From positions 248,001-312,000 of the forward strand of contig JAHVKF010000003.1 of NCBI GenBank assembly GCA_019800895.1: DNA of 64,000 bases. The letters are read 5' to 3'. The translations under genes and the position numbers were made by a program. This stretch comes from Halomonas denitrificans. GTDB taxonomy: Bacteria > Pseudomonadota > Gammaproteobacteria > Xanthomonadales > Wenzhouxiangellaceae. Of this stretch, positions 47,039 through 55,196 are shown piece after piece (within the stretch, counting starts at the first letter, position 1; every line of letters starts with the position of its first letter). The notes beneath the pieces are model-generated. The model was not told where the DNA came from, did no database searches, and saw nothing but the letters and a program-made list of their open reading frames with translations.

Positions 47039-47130
47039 GGTCTCCCCCTCGCTGAAAGGGAGTTGATGACTGAACACCGCTGCTGCCCGCGCGGGATCGA
47101 TCGCGGGATCGATCGCGCACCGGCCGGCAA

Positions 47131-47430
47131 TCATTGCCGCTGGCGGATCGCCGAGATCAGCTCGTCCTTGTTCATCTTGCTGCGACCCTCGATGTCCAGC
47201 TCCTGCGCGCGCTGGTCGAGCTCGTCCTTCGTACGGTCTTCGAGGCGCGTGTTCGGATTGCCCGAACCCTTCGTGGTTTCGTTCTCCGTGCGGCCTTCCT
47301 TTCTCCTGCGCTTGTTGACCGTGCGGGCGGCGATCTCCTCGGCGCGATCTTCATCCGTGCCGCGCTGCATCTTGTCCTTCTTGATTTCTTCGTACTGACG
47401 TTCGTCCTTGTCGCTCCATTCCGAAGGCAT
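47131..47430 (-). CDS. Small Rho_N-type SAP-like protein
   Basis: A 99-residue highly charged protein. The C-terminal third (TKDELDQRAQELDIEGRSKM then NKDELISAIRQRQ) matches the helix-extended-helix fold of the Rho N-terminal domain, a nucleic-acid-binding module. The N-terminal two thirds are rich in Lys/Arg/Glu and probably disordered or helical. Similar small proteins are often annotated as plasmid-stabilisation-like or stress-induced. Function unknown. Confidence 0.78.
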   Translation of the reverse strand: MPSEWSDKDERQYEEIKKDKMQRGTDEDRAEEIAARTVNKRRRKEGRTENETTKGSGNPNTRLEDRTKDELDQRAQELDIEGRSKMNKDELISAIRQRQ

Positions 47431-47609
47431 GGGATCGGCCTCTCTCGTACGTCGTATGTCCTTCGGAATCCTGAAGAATCGAACGCGGATTCGAAATAAC
47501 CTGCGTTAAACAGTGCGGCGCGCCTCCGATGCCTTGTGTGACGACCCGGACGGACGATCTTCGAGCCGGCCCGGCAGGAAAGAAATGCACCTGCGGCGGC
47601 GAGTACCGG

Positions 47610-48089
47610 CTACGGCGCGGAGAAGCAGCCGGCGAGCTTCGCCATGTTGTCCTGCATCAGCGCGCTCAAGGGCAGGTCCTGCGAGGCCTCTACGGTGCCG
47701 CAATCCTGGTTGATCTCCAGCATGGCCGGATCCGACAGGCGTGGATAGTCCTGCTGCAGGGTGGCCATCTCCTGCAGCGAGGAAAACGTGCGGTCGGCCA
47801 TCGCCTCGACCTCCTCGACCAGCGCTACGGTCTCGGCCCGGCCGAAGCGCTCGATATGGGTCTCGACCACGCATTCGACGGAAGCGACCATGCGTTCGGT
47901 GTATTCGAAATCGATGCCGCTGGTATCGAGGTCGGGTGCGCAGTCCTCGATGACGTCGAGCATGGTCTCGCCGATCTGCTGGCTGGCGGCGACGTAGCGG
48001 TCCCGCAGCCCGTCGTCCGCGTAGGCGGTGGCGGAGGCGGTGACGCCGATGGAAAGGAGCAGGAGTGCAGCACGTCGTGAGTCGATCAT
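47610..48089 (-). CDS. Exported protein of unknown function
   Basis: A 159-residue product with a signal peptide (MIDSRRAALLLLSIGVTASA). The mature part is acidic and mainly helical, with three cysteines (DCAPD, VECVVE, DCGTVE) plus one near the C-terminus (AGCFSAP), which could form two disulfides. No domain recognised. An in-frame ATG at 48104 is an alternative start. It lies on the same strand as the upstream transporter gene, 115 nt away. Confidence 0.65.
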   Translation of the reverse strand: MIDSRRAALLLLSIGVTASATAYADDGLRDRYVAASQQIGETMLDVIEDCAPDLDTSGIDFEYTERMVASVECVVETHIERFGRAETVALVEEVEAMADRTFSSLQEMATLQQDYPRLSDPAMLEINQDCGTVEASQDLPLSALMQDNMAKLAGCFSAP

Positions 48090-48204
48090 CGGAATTTCTC
48101 GCACGGTTCGGGAATCGAGGGCAGGGATGCCTGTTCCTGGTTACGCGAAGCCGCCTGCAGGCGCGCCATGGTGTGCGCGGAGCGCAGGCGTGGCTCGAGG
48201 CCCG

Positions 48205-49635
48205 TCAGCCGAACCGGACCATCACCACCGCAGTGATCGCGGTCGCCGCGATCAGGTTGATTACCAGGCCTTCTGCCGCCATGGTCCGGATCGGCACCCG
48301 CCCGGAGCCGTAGATCACGGCATTCGGTGCGGTGGCGACCGGCAGCATGAACGCGCAGCTTGCACTGATTGCGGCCGGCACCATCAACAGTTCGGGCGCG
48401 ACCCCGGAAGCGACCGCGGTGGCTGCGAGCACCGGCATCAGGAGGGAACTGGTCGCCGTGTTGCTGGTCATCTCGGTCAGAAAGGTGACGCCGAGTGCGA
48501 TGAACAGGACCATCAGCCAGGGCGGGAGGCTGGCCAGCGTGGTCAACTGGGTCGCGACCGCGTCGCTCAGCCCGGTCTCGATGAAGCCCCGCGCGATCGT
48601 GATGCCGCCGGCGAACAGGATCAGGACGCCCCACGGAATGCTTCCGGCGGTTTCCCAGTCGAGCAACCGGTCTCCCGTGGGCCGGCCGTCGCCGTCGCGT
48701 CGCCCGCTGGGCAGGCAGCACAGCGCCACCACGGCCAGCATGGCCACGGCAGCGTCGTTGGCGTAGGGCAGGTTCAGCGCGGCCTGCCAGCCGCCGAACG
48801 GCGCCGTGCGGGTCATCCAGAGCAGTGCGGTGACGGCGAACACGGTCATCACGCGGAGTTCCGGCACGCTCCACGCGCCGGGGCGTTCGAGCTCGGGCAG
48901 GGGCCCGCGTTCGACCCGCCGCGTCAACCAAAGGAACATCAGCGGCAGGACCAGGGCGACCACGGGCACGCCCCAGCTCATCCACAGCGGAAACGAGGTC
49001 GTGGTACCGAACCGGTCCTGTACCACCTGCATGTAGACCAGGTTCGGTGGGGTTCCGATCGGTGTGCCGGTGCCCCCGAGACTCGCCGAGTAGGCGATCC
49101 CGAGCAGCAGCGGAACGGTCAGCGGTACGAATCGCCTGTCCTCCAGCACGGCCAGCGCCACCGGAAGCAGCATCAGCGTGGTCGCGGTATTGGAAATCCA
49201 CATCGAGAGGAAGGCGGCGGCCAGCATGAAGCCGAGTACGAGGCCGCGCTGGCCGAGGCGCGCGCAGGCGTGGATCATGACCAGTGCCAGGCGCCGGTGG
49301 GCACCGGACTTCGCCAGCGCGCCGGACAGCATGAAGCCTCCGAGCAACAGCAGGATCAGCGGCGATCCGTAGCTCTGCGCGACGTGGGTCGGGGTCAGCG
49401 CGCCGCCCAACGGCAGCAGCGCCATCGGAAGGAGCGAGGTCACCGGGATGGGTACCGGCTCGGTCAGCCACCACACGGCGCACCAGGCGGTCACCGCTGC
49501 GACGACGGCTGCCGGCGTTTCGAGCTCCCATGACGTGATGCCCAGCGCGCCGACGGACAGCGCCGCGAACGGTCCGAGCGCCAGGAAGAAGGGAGTCAGC
49601 CGGGTCGGCGGTGGCGGGTTCGTGCGTTCGGTCAC
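48205..49635 (-). CDS. DASS (SLC13) family anion/sodium symporter
   Basis: A 476-residue polytopic membrane protein. The two family motifs are present: SMWISNTATTLMLLP (first SNT) and LTEMTSNTATSSLLMP (second SNT), with the typical GGTGTPIGTPPN and the C-terminal MLPVATAPNAVIYGSG. Such transporters couple Na+ to uptake of dicarboxylates or sulfate; the substrate cannot be told here. The large open frame in another phase over the same DNA is a shadow. Confidence 0.9.
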   Translation of the reverse strand: MTERTNPPPPTRLTPFFLALGPFAALSVGALGITSWELETPAAVVAAVTAWCAVWWLTEPVPIPVTSLLPMALLPLGGALTPTHVAQSYGSPLILLLLGGFMLSGALAKSGAHRRLALVMIHACARLGQRGLVLGFMLAAAFLSMWISNTATTLMLLPVALAVLEDRRFVPLTVPLLLGIAYSASLGGTGTPIGTPPNLVYMQVVQDRFGTTTSFPLWMSWGVPVVALVLPLMFLWLTRRVERGPLPELERPGAWSVPELRVMTVFAVTALLWMTRTAPFGGWQAALNLPYANDAAVAMLAVVALCCLPSGRRDGDGRPTGDRLLDWETAGSIPWGVLILFAGGITIARGFIETGLSDAVATQLTTLASLPPWLMVLFIALGVTFLTEMTSNTATSSLLMPVLAATAVASGVAPELLMVPAAISASCAFMLPVATAPNAVIYGSGRVPIRTMAAEGLVINLIAATAITAVVMVRFG

Positions 49636-49762
49636 GGCGTTGGCCCGGAAACGTCAGCGTCCGAGGGTAGCCGAATCGATGCGGCGGGTCGATTGCGAAC
49701 AGGAGGCGGTCCGGAATCCGCCGCCTCGGTGGTCGCAGGCCGATCCTCTCGCTCCACCGGGC

Positions 49763-50242
49763 TTACTGCTGCTGCCCTTGCTGTCCTTCCTGTTCGAGGC
49801 CGTGCTCGATCGGCCGCGTTTCACGCGCAAGGCGGTCGAGCACGCCGTTGACGAAGGTGTGGCCCTGTTCGGCGCCGAAGCGGTGCGCGAGTTCGACGGC
49901 TTCGTCGAGCACGACCCGATAGGGAATCTCGATGTGATTGACCAGTTCCGCGGCACCGATGCGCAGGATCACCCGCTCCATCTGGTCGAGGTTGACGTCC
50001 ATGCGGGTGATGTGTGGTCGGAGCTTCTCGTCGAGATCGTCGCCCTGGGCGATCACTTCCTGGACGAGCTGTTCGAAGTAGTCCTTGTCGACGCCCTCGA
50101 AGTTCTGCTCTTCGACGAACTGCTGGATGATGCTGTGGGCCGAGTCGTCGTTGAGCTGCCACTGGTACAGCGCCTGCAGCGCGCGGCGACGTGCGCGCCT
50201 GCGCGGCTCGTAGGGACTTTGCTTGCGCCGTTTACCCGCCAT
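49763..50242 (-). CDS. nusB: Transcription antitermination factor NusB
   Basis: All-helical RNA-binding protein that with NusE binds boxA and supports rRNA antitermination. The 159-residue protein has an N-terminal Arg-rich segment RRRARRRALQALYQW, DYFEQLVQEV, the core MERVILRIGAAELV, IPYRVVLDEAVELAHRFG and FVNGVLDRLA. The C-terminal Glu/Gln tail is not conserved. Its start overlaps the end of ribH by 11 nt, the common ribH-nusB order. Confidence 0.96.
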   Translation of the reverse strand: MAGKRRKQSPYEPRRRARRRALQALYQWQLNDDSAHSIIQQFVEEQNFEGVDKDYFEQLVQEVIAQGDDLDEKLRPHITRMDVNLDQMERVILRIGAAELVNHIEIPYRVVLDEAVELAHRFGAEQGHTFVNGVLDRLARETRPIEHGLEQEGQQGQQQ

Positions 50243-50738
50243 CGCCGTCCGCCTCGTCGTCGTCGGATGCGTCGATGCCGATCATGCCGGCCAGGTTGGC
50301 CATTTCCAGCGCGGCCAGCGCGGCTTCGCGGCCCTTGTTCTTGCGCGCGGGATCCGCGCGGTCGCGCGCCTGATCGCCGTTTTCGGGCGTGAGCACGCCG
50401 AAGGCGACCGGGACGCCGGTGACCAGGGCGACGTCGCCGAGTCCGCGCGCGCATTCGGCGCTGATGAAGTCGAAGTGAGCGGTCTCGCCGCGGACTACGG
50501 CGCCGAGCGCAATGACCGCGTTGAACTCGTCGGACGCGGCCAGGTGAGCGCAGGCCAGCGGCAGTTCCCAGGCCCCGGGCGCACGCACGAGCGTGATGTC
50601 GTCGTCGTCGACGCCGTGCTCGCGGAGCGCGGCCAGGCAGCCGTCGATCAGCAGGTCGACGATCTCTTCGTTGAAACGGGCCGCGACGATCGCGATGCGA
50701 AGGCCCTGGCCGTCGTGGTTCGGGTCGATCCGGTTCAT
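50232..50738 (-). CDS. ribH: 6,7-dimethyl-8-ribityllumazine synthase
   Basis: Condenses the ribityl pyrimidine with 3,4-dihydroxy-2-butanone phosphate. The 168-residue protein has IAIVAARFNEEI, VRAPGAWELPLA, ALGAVVRGETAHFDFI, PVAFGVLT and the C-terminal NKGREAALAALEMA. The family His is present in ETAHFD. An Asp/Gly-rich tail is extra. The start at 50738 is 28 nt after ribBA ends. Confidence 0.96.
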   Translation of the reverse strand: MNRIDPNHDGQGLRIAIVAARFNEEIVDLLIDGCLAALREHGVDDDDITLVRAPGAWELPLACAHLAASDEFNAVIALGAVVRGETAHFDFISAECARGLGDVALVTGVPVAFGVLTPENGDQARDRADPARKNKGREAALAALEMANLAGMIGIDASDDDEADGDGG

Positions 50739-50766
50739 CGTTGTGTGGATTCTCGTCGGAGGGTCG

Positions 50767-51906
50767 TCATTCGGTATCTTCCGGGACGACGTACTCGGTG
50801 ATCTCCAGGCCGAAGCCGTCGAGCGCATGCAGGCGTTTCGGCGCGCCGAACACCTGCATCCTGCGGATGCCGAGCTCGGCAATGATCTGAGCGGCGATGC
50901 CGTAGTTGCGAAGCTCGCTCGCGGCGCGGTCCTTGCCGCCGGTCTCCTCGCCGGCCTTGTTGTCGGAGGAGGCTTCGGCGCCTGCGCCCATCAATCCGGC
51001 CAGGCGGTCCGTGTCGGATTCATCATAGCCCAGCACCAGGGCGAGCCCCTTTCCGCGTCGCGCGATGTCGGCCAGGGCGGCGTCCAGCGGCATGCCGAAG
51101 CCCGGGTCGGTGATCCCGATCACATCGCCGAGCAGTTCCGGCACGTGGACGCGAACCGGGAAGGGCTCTTCGGCAGAAATCGCGCCGCGTTGCAGCGCCC
51201 AGTGGAGTTTGCCGTGGATGCGGTCGCGGAACACTTTCAGTTCGAACGGCCCGTGGGCGGTGCCGACGGTCTGCCGATGCACGCATTCGACGTTCTGCTC
51301 GGTGCCGAGCCGGTAGCGGATCAGGTCGGCCACGGTGCCGATCTTCAGGCCGTGCTCGCGGACGAAGGTCTCGAGCTCCGGGCGGCGCGCCATGGTGCCG
51401 TCTTCATTGAGGATCTCGACCAGCACGCCGGCCGGCTCGAGCCCGGCCAGCAGGGCGAGGTCCAGGCTGGCTTCCGTGTGTCCTGCGCGTGCCAGCACGC
51501 CGCCCGGCTGGGCCATCAGCGGGAAGACGTGGCCGGGTTGGTTGAGGTGCGCCGCCGTGGCGTCCGGGCGCACCGCGGTGCGAATGGTGTGGGCCCGGTC
51601 GTAGGCCGAGATGCCGGTGGTCACGCCTTCGGCGGCCTCGATCGACACGGTGAAATTGGTCTGGTGATGACGGTCCGTGTCGCGCACCATCAACTGGAGC
51701 CCCAGCTGGCGGCAGCGTTCGCGGGTCAGCGACAGGCAGATCAGGCCGCGGCCGTAGCGCGCCATGAAGTTGATGTCGTCGGGCTTGACCAGGCTGCCGG
51801 CCATGATCAGGTCGCCCTCGTTCTCGCGATCCTCGTCGTCGAGCATCACGACCATCTTGCCGGCCTTGATGTCTTCCAGGATGGACTCGATCGAATCGAA
51901 CTGCAT
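50767..51906 (-). CDS. ribBA: 3,4-dihydroxy-2-butanone-4-phosphate synthase fused to a degenerate GTP cyclohydrolase II domain
   Basis: The N-terminal domain (about 1-205) is an intact DHBP synthase, with DDEDRENEGDLI (23-34), GLICLSL, HHTNFT-like HHQTNFTVS and RAGHTEASLDLA. The C-terminal half aligns with GTP cyclohydrolase II by position, but the zinc segment RVHSECLTGD of E. coli RibA is replaced by RVHVPELLGD and the RQEGRNIGL segment by LGYDESDTDRL. The cyclohydrolase activity is therefore probably lost and a separate RibA is expected. It directly abuts ribE. Confidence 0.9.
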   Translation of the reverse strand: MQFDSIESILEDIKAGKMVVMLDDEDRENEGDLIMAGSLVKPDDINFMARYGRGLICLSLTRERCRQLGLQLMVRDTDRHHQTNFTVSIEAAEGVTTGISAYDRAHTIRTAVRPDATAAHLNQPGHVFPLMAQPGGVLARAGHTEASLDLALLAGLEPAGVLVEILNEDGTMARRPELETFVREHGLKIGTVADLIRYRLGTEQNVECVHRQTVGTAHGPFELKVFRDRIHGKLHWALQRGAISAEEPFPVRVHVPELLGDVIGITDPGFGMPLDAALADIARRGKGLALVLGYDESDTDRLAGLMGAGAEASSDNKAGEETGGKDRAASELRNYGIAAQIIAELGIRRMQVFGAPKRLHALDGFGLEITEYVVPEDTE

Positions 51907-52521
51907 TCAGGAGGTTCCGTCTTCGGGCGGGCGGGTTTCGAGCAGGCGCTCCATGTAGCGAGCGAGTTGATCGACCTCGAGATTGGCCGCCTCGCCGACT
52001 TGAAGACGTCCCAGCGTGGTCACCGCCAGCGTATGTGGAATCAGGTTGAGCTCGAAGGTGTCTTCGGACACCTTGTTGACGGTCAGGCTGACGCCGTCGA
52101 GCGTCACCGACCCCTTGTGCGCAATATACCGCGACAGTGTCGGCGGCGCCTCGAAGCGCATCACGCGATTGTCGCCGTCCGCCTCGGCATGGACCAGCGT
52201 GGCCAGGCCATCGACATGACCCGAGACCAGGTGACCGCCGAGCGGATCGCCGGCCCGCAGCGCCGGCTCCAGGTTGACCGGACTGCCGGCATCGAGCCGG
52301 TCCAGCGTGGTCAGCGCGAGGGTCTCGTTCGATACGTCGGCGGCGAAGGTCGTCGAGGTCGGTTCCAGCGCGGTCAGGCACACGCCGTTGACCGCCACGC
52401 TGTCGCCCTCCGCCAGGCGGAACCCGGCGATGGCGTCGGCCTCGATCACGAAACGCCGTCCGGCCCCGCTGGGATGCTGCTGCCTGACCCGGCCCAGGGC
52501 CTGGATGATTCCGGTGAACAT
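51907..52521 (-). CDS. ribE: Riboflavin synthase alpha subunit
   Basis: Dismutates two lumazines to riboflavin. The 204-residue protein consists of two lumazine-binding barrels: MFTGIIQALGRV, GDSVAVNGVCLTAL in the first and HKGSVTLDGVSLTVNKV in the second, with GHLVSGHVDG between. Length is normal. Its stop is immediately followed by the ribBA ATG, and 41 nt separate it from ribD. Known as ribE in most bacteria (ribC in E. coli). Confidence 0.96.
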   Translation of the reverse strand: MFTGIIQALGRVRQQHPSGAGRRFVIEADAIAGFRLAEGDSVAVNGVCLTALEPTSTTFAADVSNETLALTTLDRLDAGSPVNLEPALRAGDPLGGHLVSGHVDGLATLVHAEADGDNRVMRFEAPPTLSRYIAHKGSVTLDGVSLTVNKVSEDTFELNLIPHTLAVTTLGRLQVGEAANLEVDQLARYMERLLETRPPEDGTS

Positions 52522-52562
52522 CGTTCGTTTCCTGCGTGGTTCGTCGGTTTCCGGTGCAAGGA

Positions 52563-53687
52563 TCAGCCGCTGGTCCGCGAGGCCTCCGCGGGCCTCAGGC
52601 GGATGCGCAGGTCGTCGCCGACCGCGCGCGTGTCGATCCGGACGAGATGGAGGCGGTCGGCGAGTTTTTCCACACCCGGAAGAGCCGCTGTCGGCGATCC
52701 GCTGCCGACCAGCGTCGGCGCCTGGTAGACCAGCAGTTCGTCGACCAGGCCGGCGCAGAGCAGGGCTCCCGACAGCGTCGGCCCGGCCTCGACGTGAAGC
52801 TCGTTGATGTCCCGTGCGGCGAGTACGCGGAGCAGGTCCTCGAGATCGGCCCGCCCGGCCGGATCGGCAGCGACCTCGAGGCGCTCGCAGGTGGCGGAAT
52901 CGTCGACTTCCGTGCCCGTGCCGACCCGCCAGACCGGATTGCCCGTATCGAACAGCCGCGCATTGGCCGGGAGACGGCCCCGCGGGTCGAGCACCACCAC
53001 GGGCTTCGGCGGAAGCGAGGAGGGCTCGACCCCCTCGAGCCGGACGTTCATGGCCGGGTCGTCGGCGACGACGGTGCCGATGCCGGTCAGGATCGCATCC
53101 GCGCGCGCTCGCCAGCGGTGGCCGTCGCGGCGTGCCGCGTCGCCGGTAATCCACTTCGATGCCCCGTCCGGGCCGTTCGAACGGCCGTCGAGCGAGCCGG
53201 CCAGTTTCAGTCGCACGTAGGGCCGTCCGCGCTCGATCCGGGACAGGAAACCCGGGTTCAGCGCCCGTGCCTCGCCCTCCATCAGGCCCCGCGCGACCCG
53301 AATGCCGGCCGCGGCCAGCCGTTCCAGGCCGCGTCCGGCGACGTCGGGGAACGGGTCGACGAGGGCCGCGACCACGCGCGCCACGCCGGCCTCGATCAGC
53401 GCGTCCGCGCAGGGCGGGGTGCGACCCTGGTGGCTGCAGGGTTCGAGGGTGACGTAGGCGGTCGCTCCGCGCGCCCGTTCGCCTGCGTCGGCGAGGGCGT
53501 GGACTTCGGCGTGGGGCTGGCCGGCGCGCTCGTGCCAACCGCGCCCGACCACGTCGTCCCCGCGCGCGATCACGCAGCCGACCCGCGGGTTCGGATGGGC
53601 GGTCCACAGGGCGCGCGCTGCCAGGCGCAGGGCTTCGGCCATGTGGCGATGGTCGGTGGCGTCGAAGCCGGGCTCCGGGTCAGTCAT
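52563..53687 (-). CDS. ribD: Bifunctional riboflavin deaminase/reductase
   Basis: Deaminates and then reduces the pyrimidine intermediate of riboflavin synthesis. The 374-residue protein has the cytidine-deaminase-like zinc site HAEVHAL and PCSHQGRTPPC in the first 150 residues, and a DHFR-like reductase domain with VRLKLAGSLDGR, WITGDAARRDGH and EAGPTLSGALL. The start at 53687 overlaps the 3' end of nrdR by 8 nt, so the two are translationally coupled. Confidence 0.96.
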   Translation of the reverse strand: MTDPEPGFDATDHRHMAEALRLAARALWTAHPNPRVGCVIARGDDVVGRGWHERAGQPHAEVHALADAGERARGATAYVTLEPCSHQGRTPPCADALIEAGVARVVAALVDPFPDVAGRGLERLAAAGIRVARGLMEGEARALNPGFLSRIERGRPYVRLKLAGSLDGRSNGPDGASKWITGDAARRDGHRWRARADAILTGIGTVVADDPAMNVRLEGVEPSSLPPKPVVVLDPRGRLPANARLFDTGNPVWRVGTGTEVDDSATCERLEVAADPAGRADLEDLLRVLAARDINELHVEAGPTLSGALLCAGLVDELLVYQAPTLVGSGSPTAALPGVEKLADRLHLVRIDTRAVGDDLRIRLRPAEASRTSG

Positions 53688-54186
53688 CCCGTCGGCCGAG
53701 CAGCGAGATCTGACGGGTGTCCAGCGTGCCGGGATGTTCGCGCTCGAGGCGCTCGATCTCTTCGCGGAACGCCTGGACGTCTTCGAAGCGCTTGTAGACC
53801 GACGCGAAGCGGACGTAGGCCACCTGGTCGAGCTTGGCCAGTTCGGCAGCGACCCATTCGCCGATCGCCTGGCTGGGAATCTCGGGCTCCTCGAGCGTGC
53901 GGATCTTTCGCAGCAGGTCGCGCAGCGCGCGCTCGACCTGCTGGGTCTCGACCGGCCGCTTCTCAAGGGCGCGCTGGATGCCGCGGCGAAGCTTGTCTTC
54001 GTCGAAGGCCTCGCGTGAGCCGTTGGACTTGATCACGTTGGGCGCCTTGAGCGCCGGCGCCTCGAAGGTGTTGAACCGCGCGCCGCAGTCCGCGCATTCA
54101 CGCCGCCGGCGGATCTGGTAGCCGTCGGAGGTCAGGCGCGAATCGACCACGCGCGTATCGGTGTGATTGCAGAACGGACACCACAT
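53680..54186 (-). CDS. nrdR: Transcriptional repressor NrdR
   Basis: Nucleotide-sensing repressor of ribonucleotide reductase genes. The 168-residue protein has a zinc ribbon (MWCPFCNHTDTRVVDSR and CADCGARFNTFE) and an ATP-cone (VIKSNGSREAFDEDKLRRGI to about residue 135). Length is normal. It heads the nrdR-ribD-ribE-ribBA-ribH-nusB operon, the order common in proteobacteria. No FMN riboswitch was seen in its 233-nt upstream region. Confidence 0.97.
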   Translation of the reverse strand: MWCPFCNHTDTRVVDSRLTSDGYQIRRRRECADCGARFNTFEAPALKAPNVIKSNGSREAFDEDKLRRGIQRALEKRPVETQQVERALRDLLRKIRTLEEPEIPSQAIGEWVAAELAKLDQVAYVRFASVYKRFEDVQAFREEIERLEREHPGTLDTRQISLLGRRDD

Positions 54187-54321
54187 GGCGTGACCGCTGC
54201 TCCCGTATCAGCGAAACAATCCTGCAATTGTACCGCTTCGGCCCCATTGCGGCCTCGAGCGTCGTGCCCGTGGGCGTGGCGAACCCCCGAACGGCCGGCG
54301 TCCGGACGTGCTTGTCTGCAT

Positions 54322-54342
54322 TCCTGCGTCTCTGCGGGAAAT
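54322..54342 (-). repeat. Interspersed 'CGCAGAGACGCA' repeat, truncated copy
   Basis: Minus-strand TTTCCCGCAGAGACGCAGGA matches the core of the copies at 3863-3906 and 62294-62347 (about 16 of 19). It lies in the nrdR upstream region, otherwise empty. Confidence 0.45.
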
Positions 54343-54419
54343 CGATCCGCCGATTCCAGGTGTCTTCATGCCCCCGGGTGCCCCGGTCGATTCTCCGGGC
54401 GTCCGTTTGCCGGCGCCGG

Positions 54420-55187
54420 CTAATCGATCCAGCCGAGCTCGGCGGCGGTGGTCGGACCGATGAGCGTGCGATCGAGGCCGGGGGCCTGGATCGCGCGGTT
54501 CGGTGCGACGGGGATGCGACCGGCCATGATTTCGGCGCGCACCTGGGGAAGCAGGGGAGCCCGGTTCGGTTCCGCGTAGCCGGATGGGAAGATCGGCAGG
54601 CCCGTGCCGAGATCGTAGAGGTCGCTCGCGCCCACCGTGTGCAGCAGTTCGTGGACCAGCACCACGTGGTTCTGGCGCCGCTGGGCGCGACCGGCGAACA
54701 GGTGGGCGGACGCGACCCGGATACGTTCCAGGCCGGTGGAATGCGGCAGTCGCGTCGCGCGCGCCGGGTCGTGGTAGCGCGCGATCAGGAGCACATCGGG
54801 ATCGCGGTCCTGTTCGTCGAACCACAAGCGCCACCACCGCAGGCGCGCCACCCAGGCCATCCGCTCGAGCACGTTTCCGGCTGTCGGCTGCTGCGGCGGC
54901 GGCTCGTCGATCGGGTCGGCCAGTTCGACGTAGATCGGGCGGTCCAGGGGCAGGCCGTAGCGTCGGGCCTCGGTGGCCATGTAGTCGGCGATCGGCTGGA
55001 AATCGGCCGCGTCCAGCCGTTCGATGTAGCGCTCCGCGGCCGCGCTTCCGTCCGCATTGGTGGGGTAGATGACGACGAACAGGGGCACGTCCCAGCGGGC
55101 AATGCGGCGCGCGTCGCTGAACACGTTGTGGACGACCAGCACCAGCAGAAGGAGCAGGAGTGCGATCCGGACCTGTCTGAACGTCAT
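54420..55187 (-). CDS. Membrane-anchored metzincin-like protein (HExxHxxGxxD)
   Basis: A 255-residue protein with one N-terminal membrane helix (about 8-22) and a periplasmic domain. HELLHTVGASD at 179-189 matches HExxHxxGxxD, the metzincin zinc motif with Asp as third ligand known in snapalysin. A possible Met-turn, AEIMAGRI, follows about 35 residues later. Family not recognised; the domain is otherwise unlike snapalysin. It ends the region upstream of nrdR and starts 9 nt after the cystathionine beta-synthase gene, so the two are probably co-transcribed. Confidence 0.72.
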   Translation of the reverse strand: MTFRQVRIALLLLLLVLVVHNVFSDARRIARWDVPLFVVIYPTNADGSAAAERYIERLDAADFQPIADYMATEARRYGLPLDRPIYVELADPIDEPPPQQPTAGNVLERMAWVARLRWWRLWFDEQDRDPDVLLIARYHDPARATRLPHSTGLERIRVASAHLFAGRAQRRQNHVVLVHELLHTVGASDLYDLGTGLPIFPSGYAEPNRAPLLPQVRAEIMAGRIPVAPNRAIQAPGLDRTLIGPTTAAELGWID

Positions 55188-55196
55188 CGGGCGGAC

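Noticed and set aside
47091-47114. 12-bp direct repeat (GCGGGATCGATC twice)
   Set aside because: Only two units with no link to a gene or signal; likely chance duplication.
48086-49531. 481-codon frame over the DASS transporter
   Set aside because: Arg/Pro/Asp-rich shadow; the transporter frame has the SNT motifs and membrane helices.
54187-54419. FMN riboswitch upstream of the nrdR-rib operon
   Set aside because: None of the RFN core segments could be found on the minus strand.
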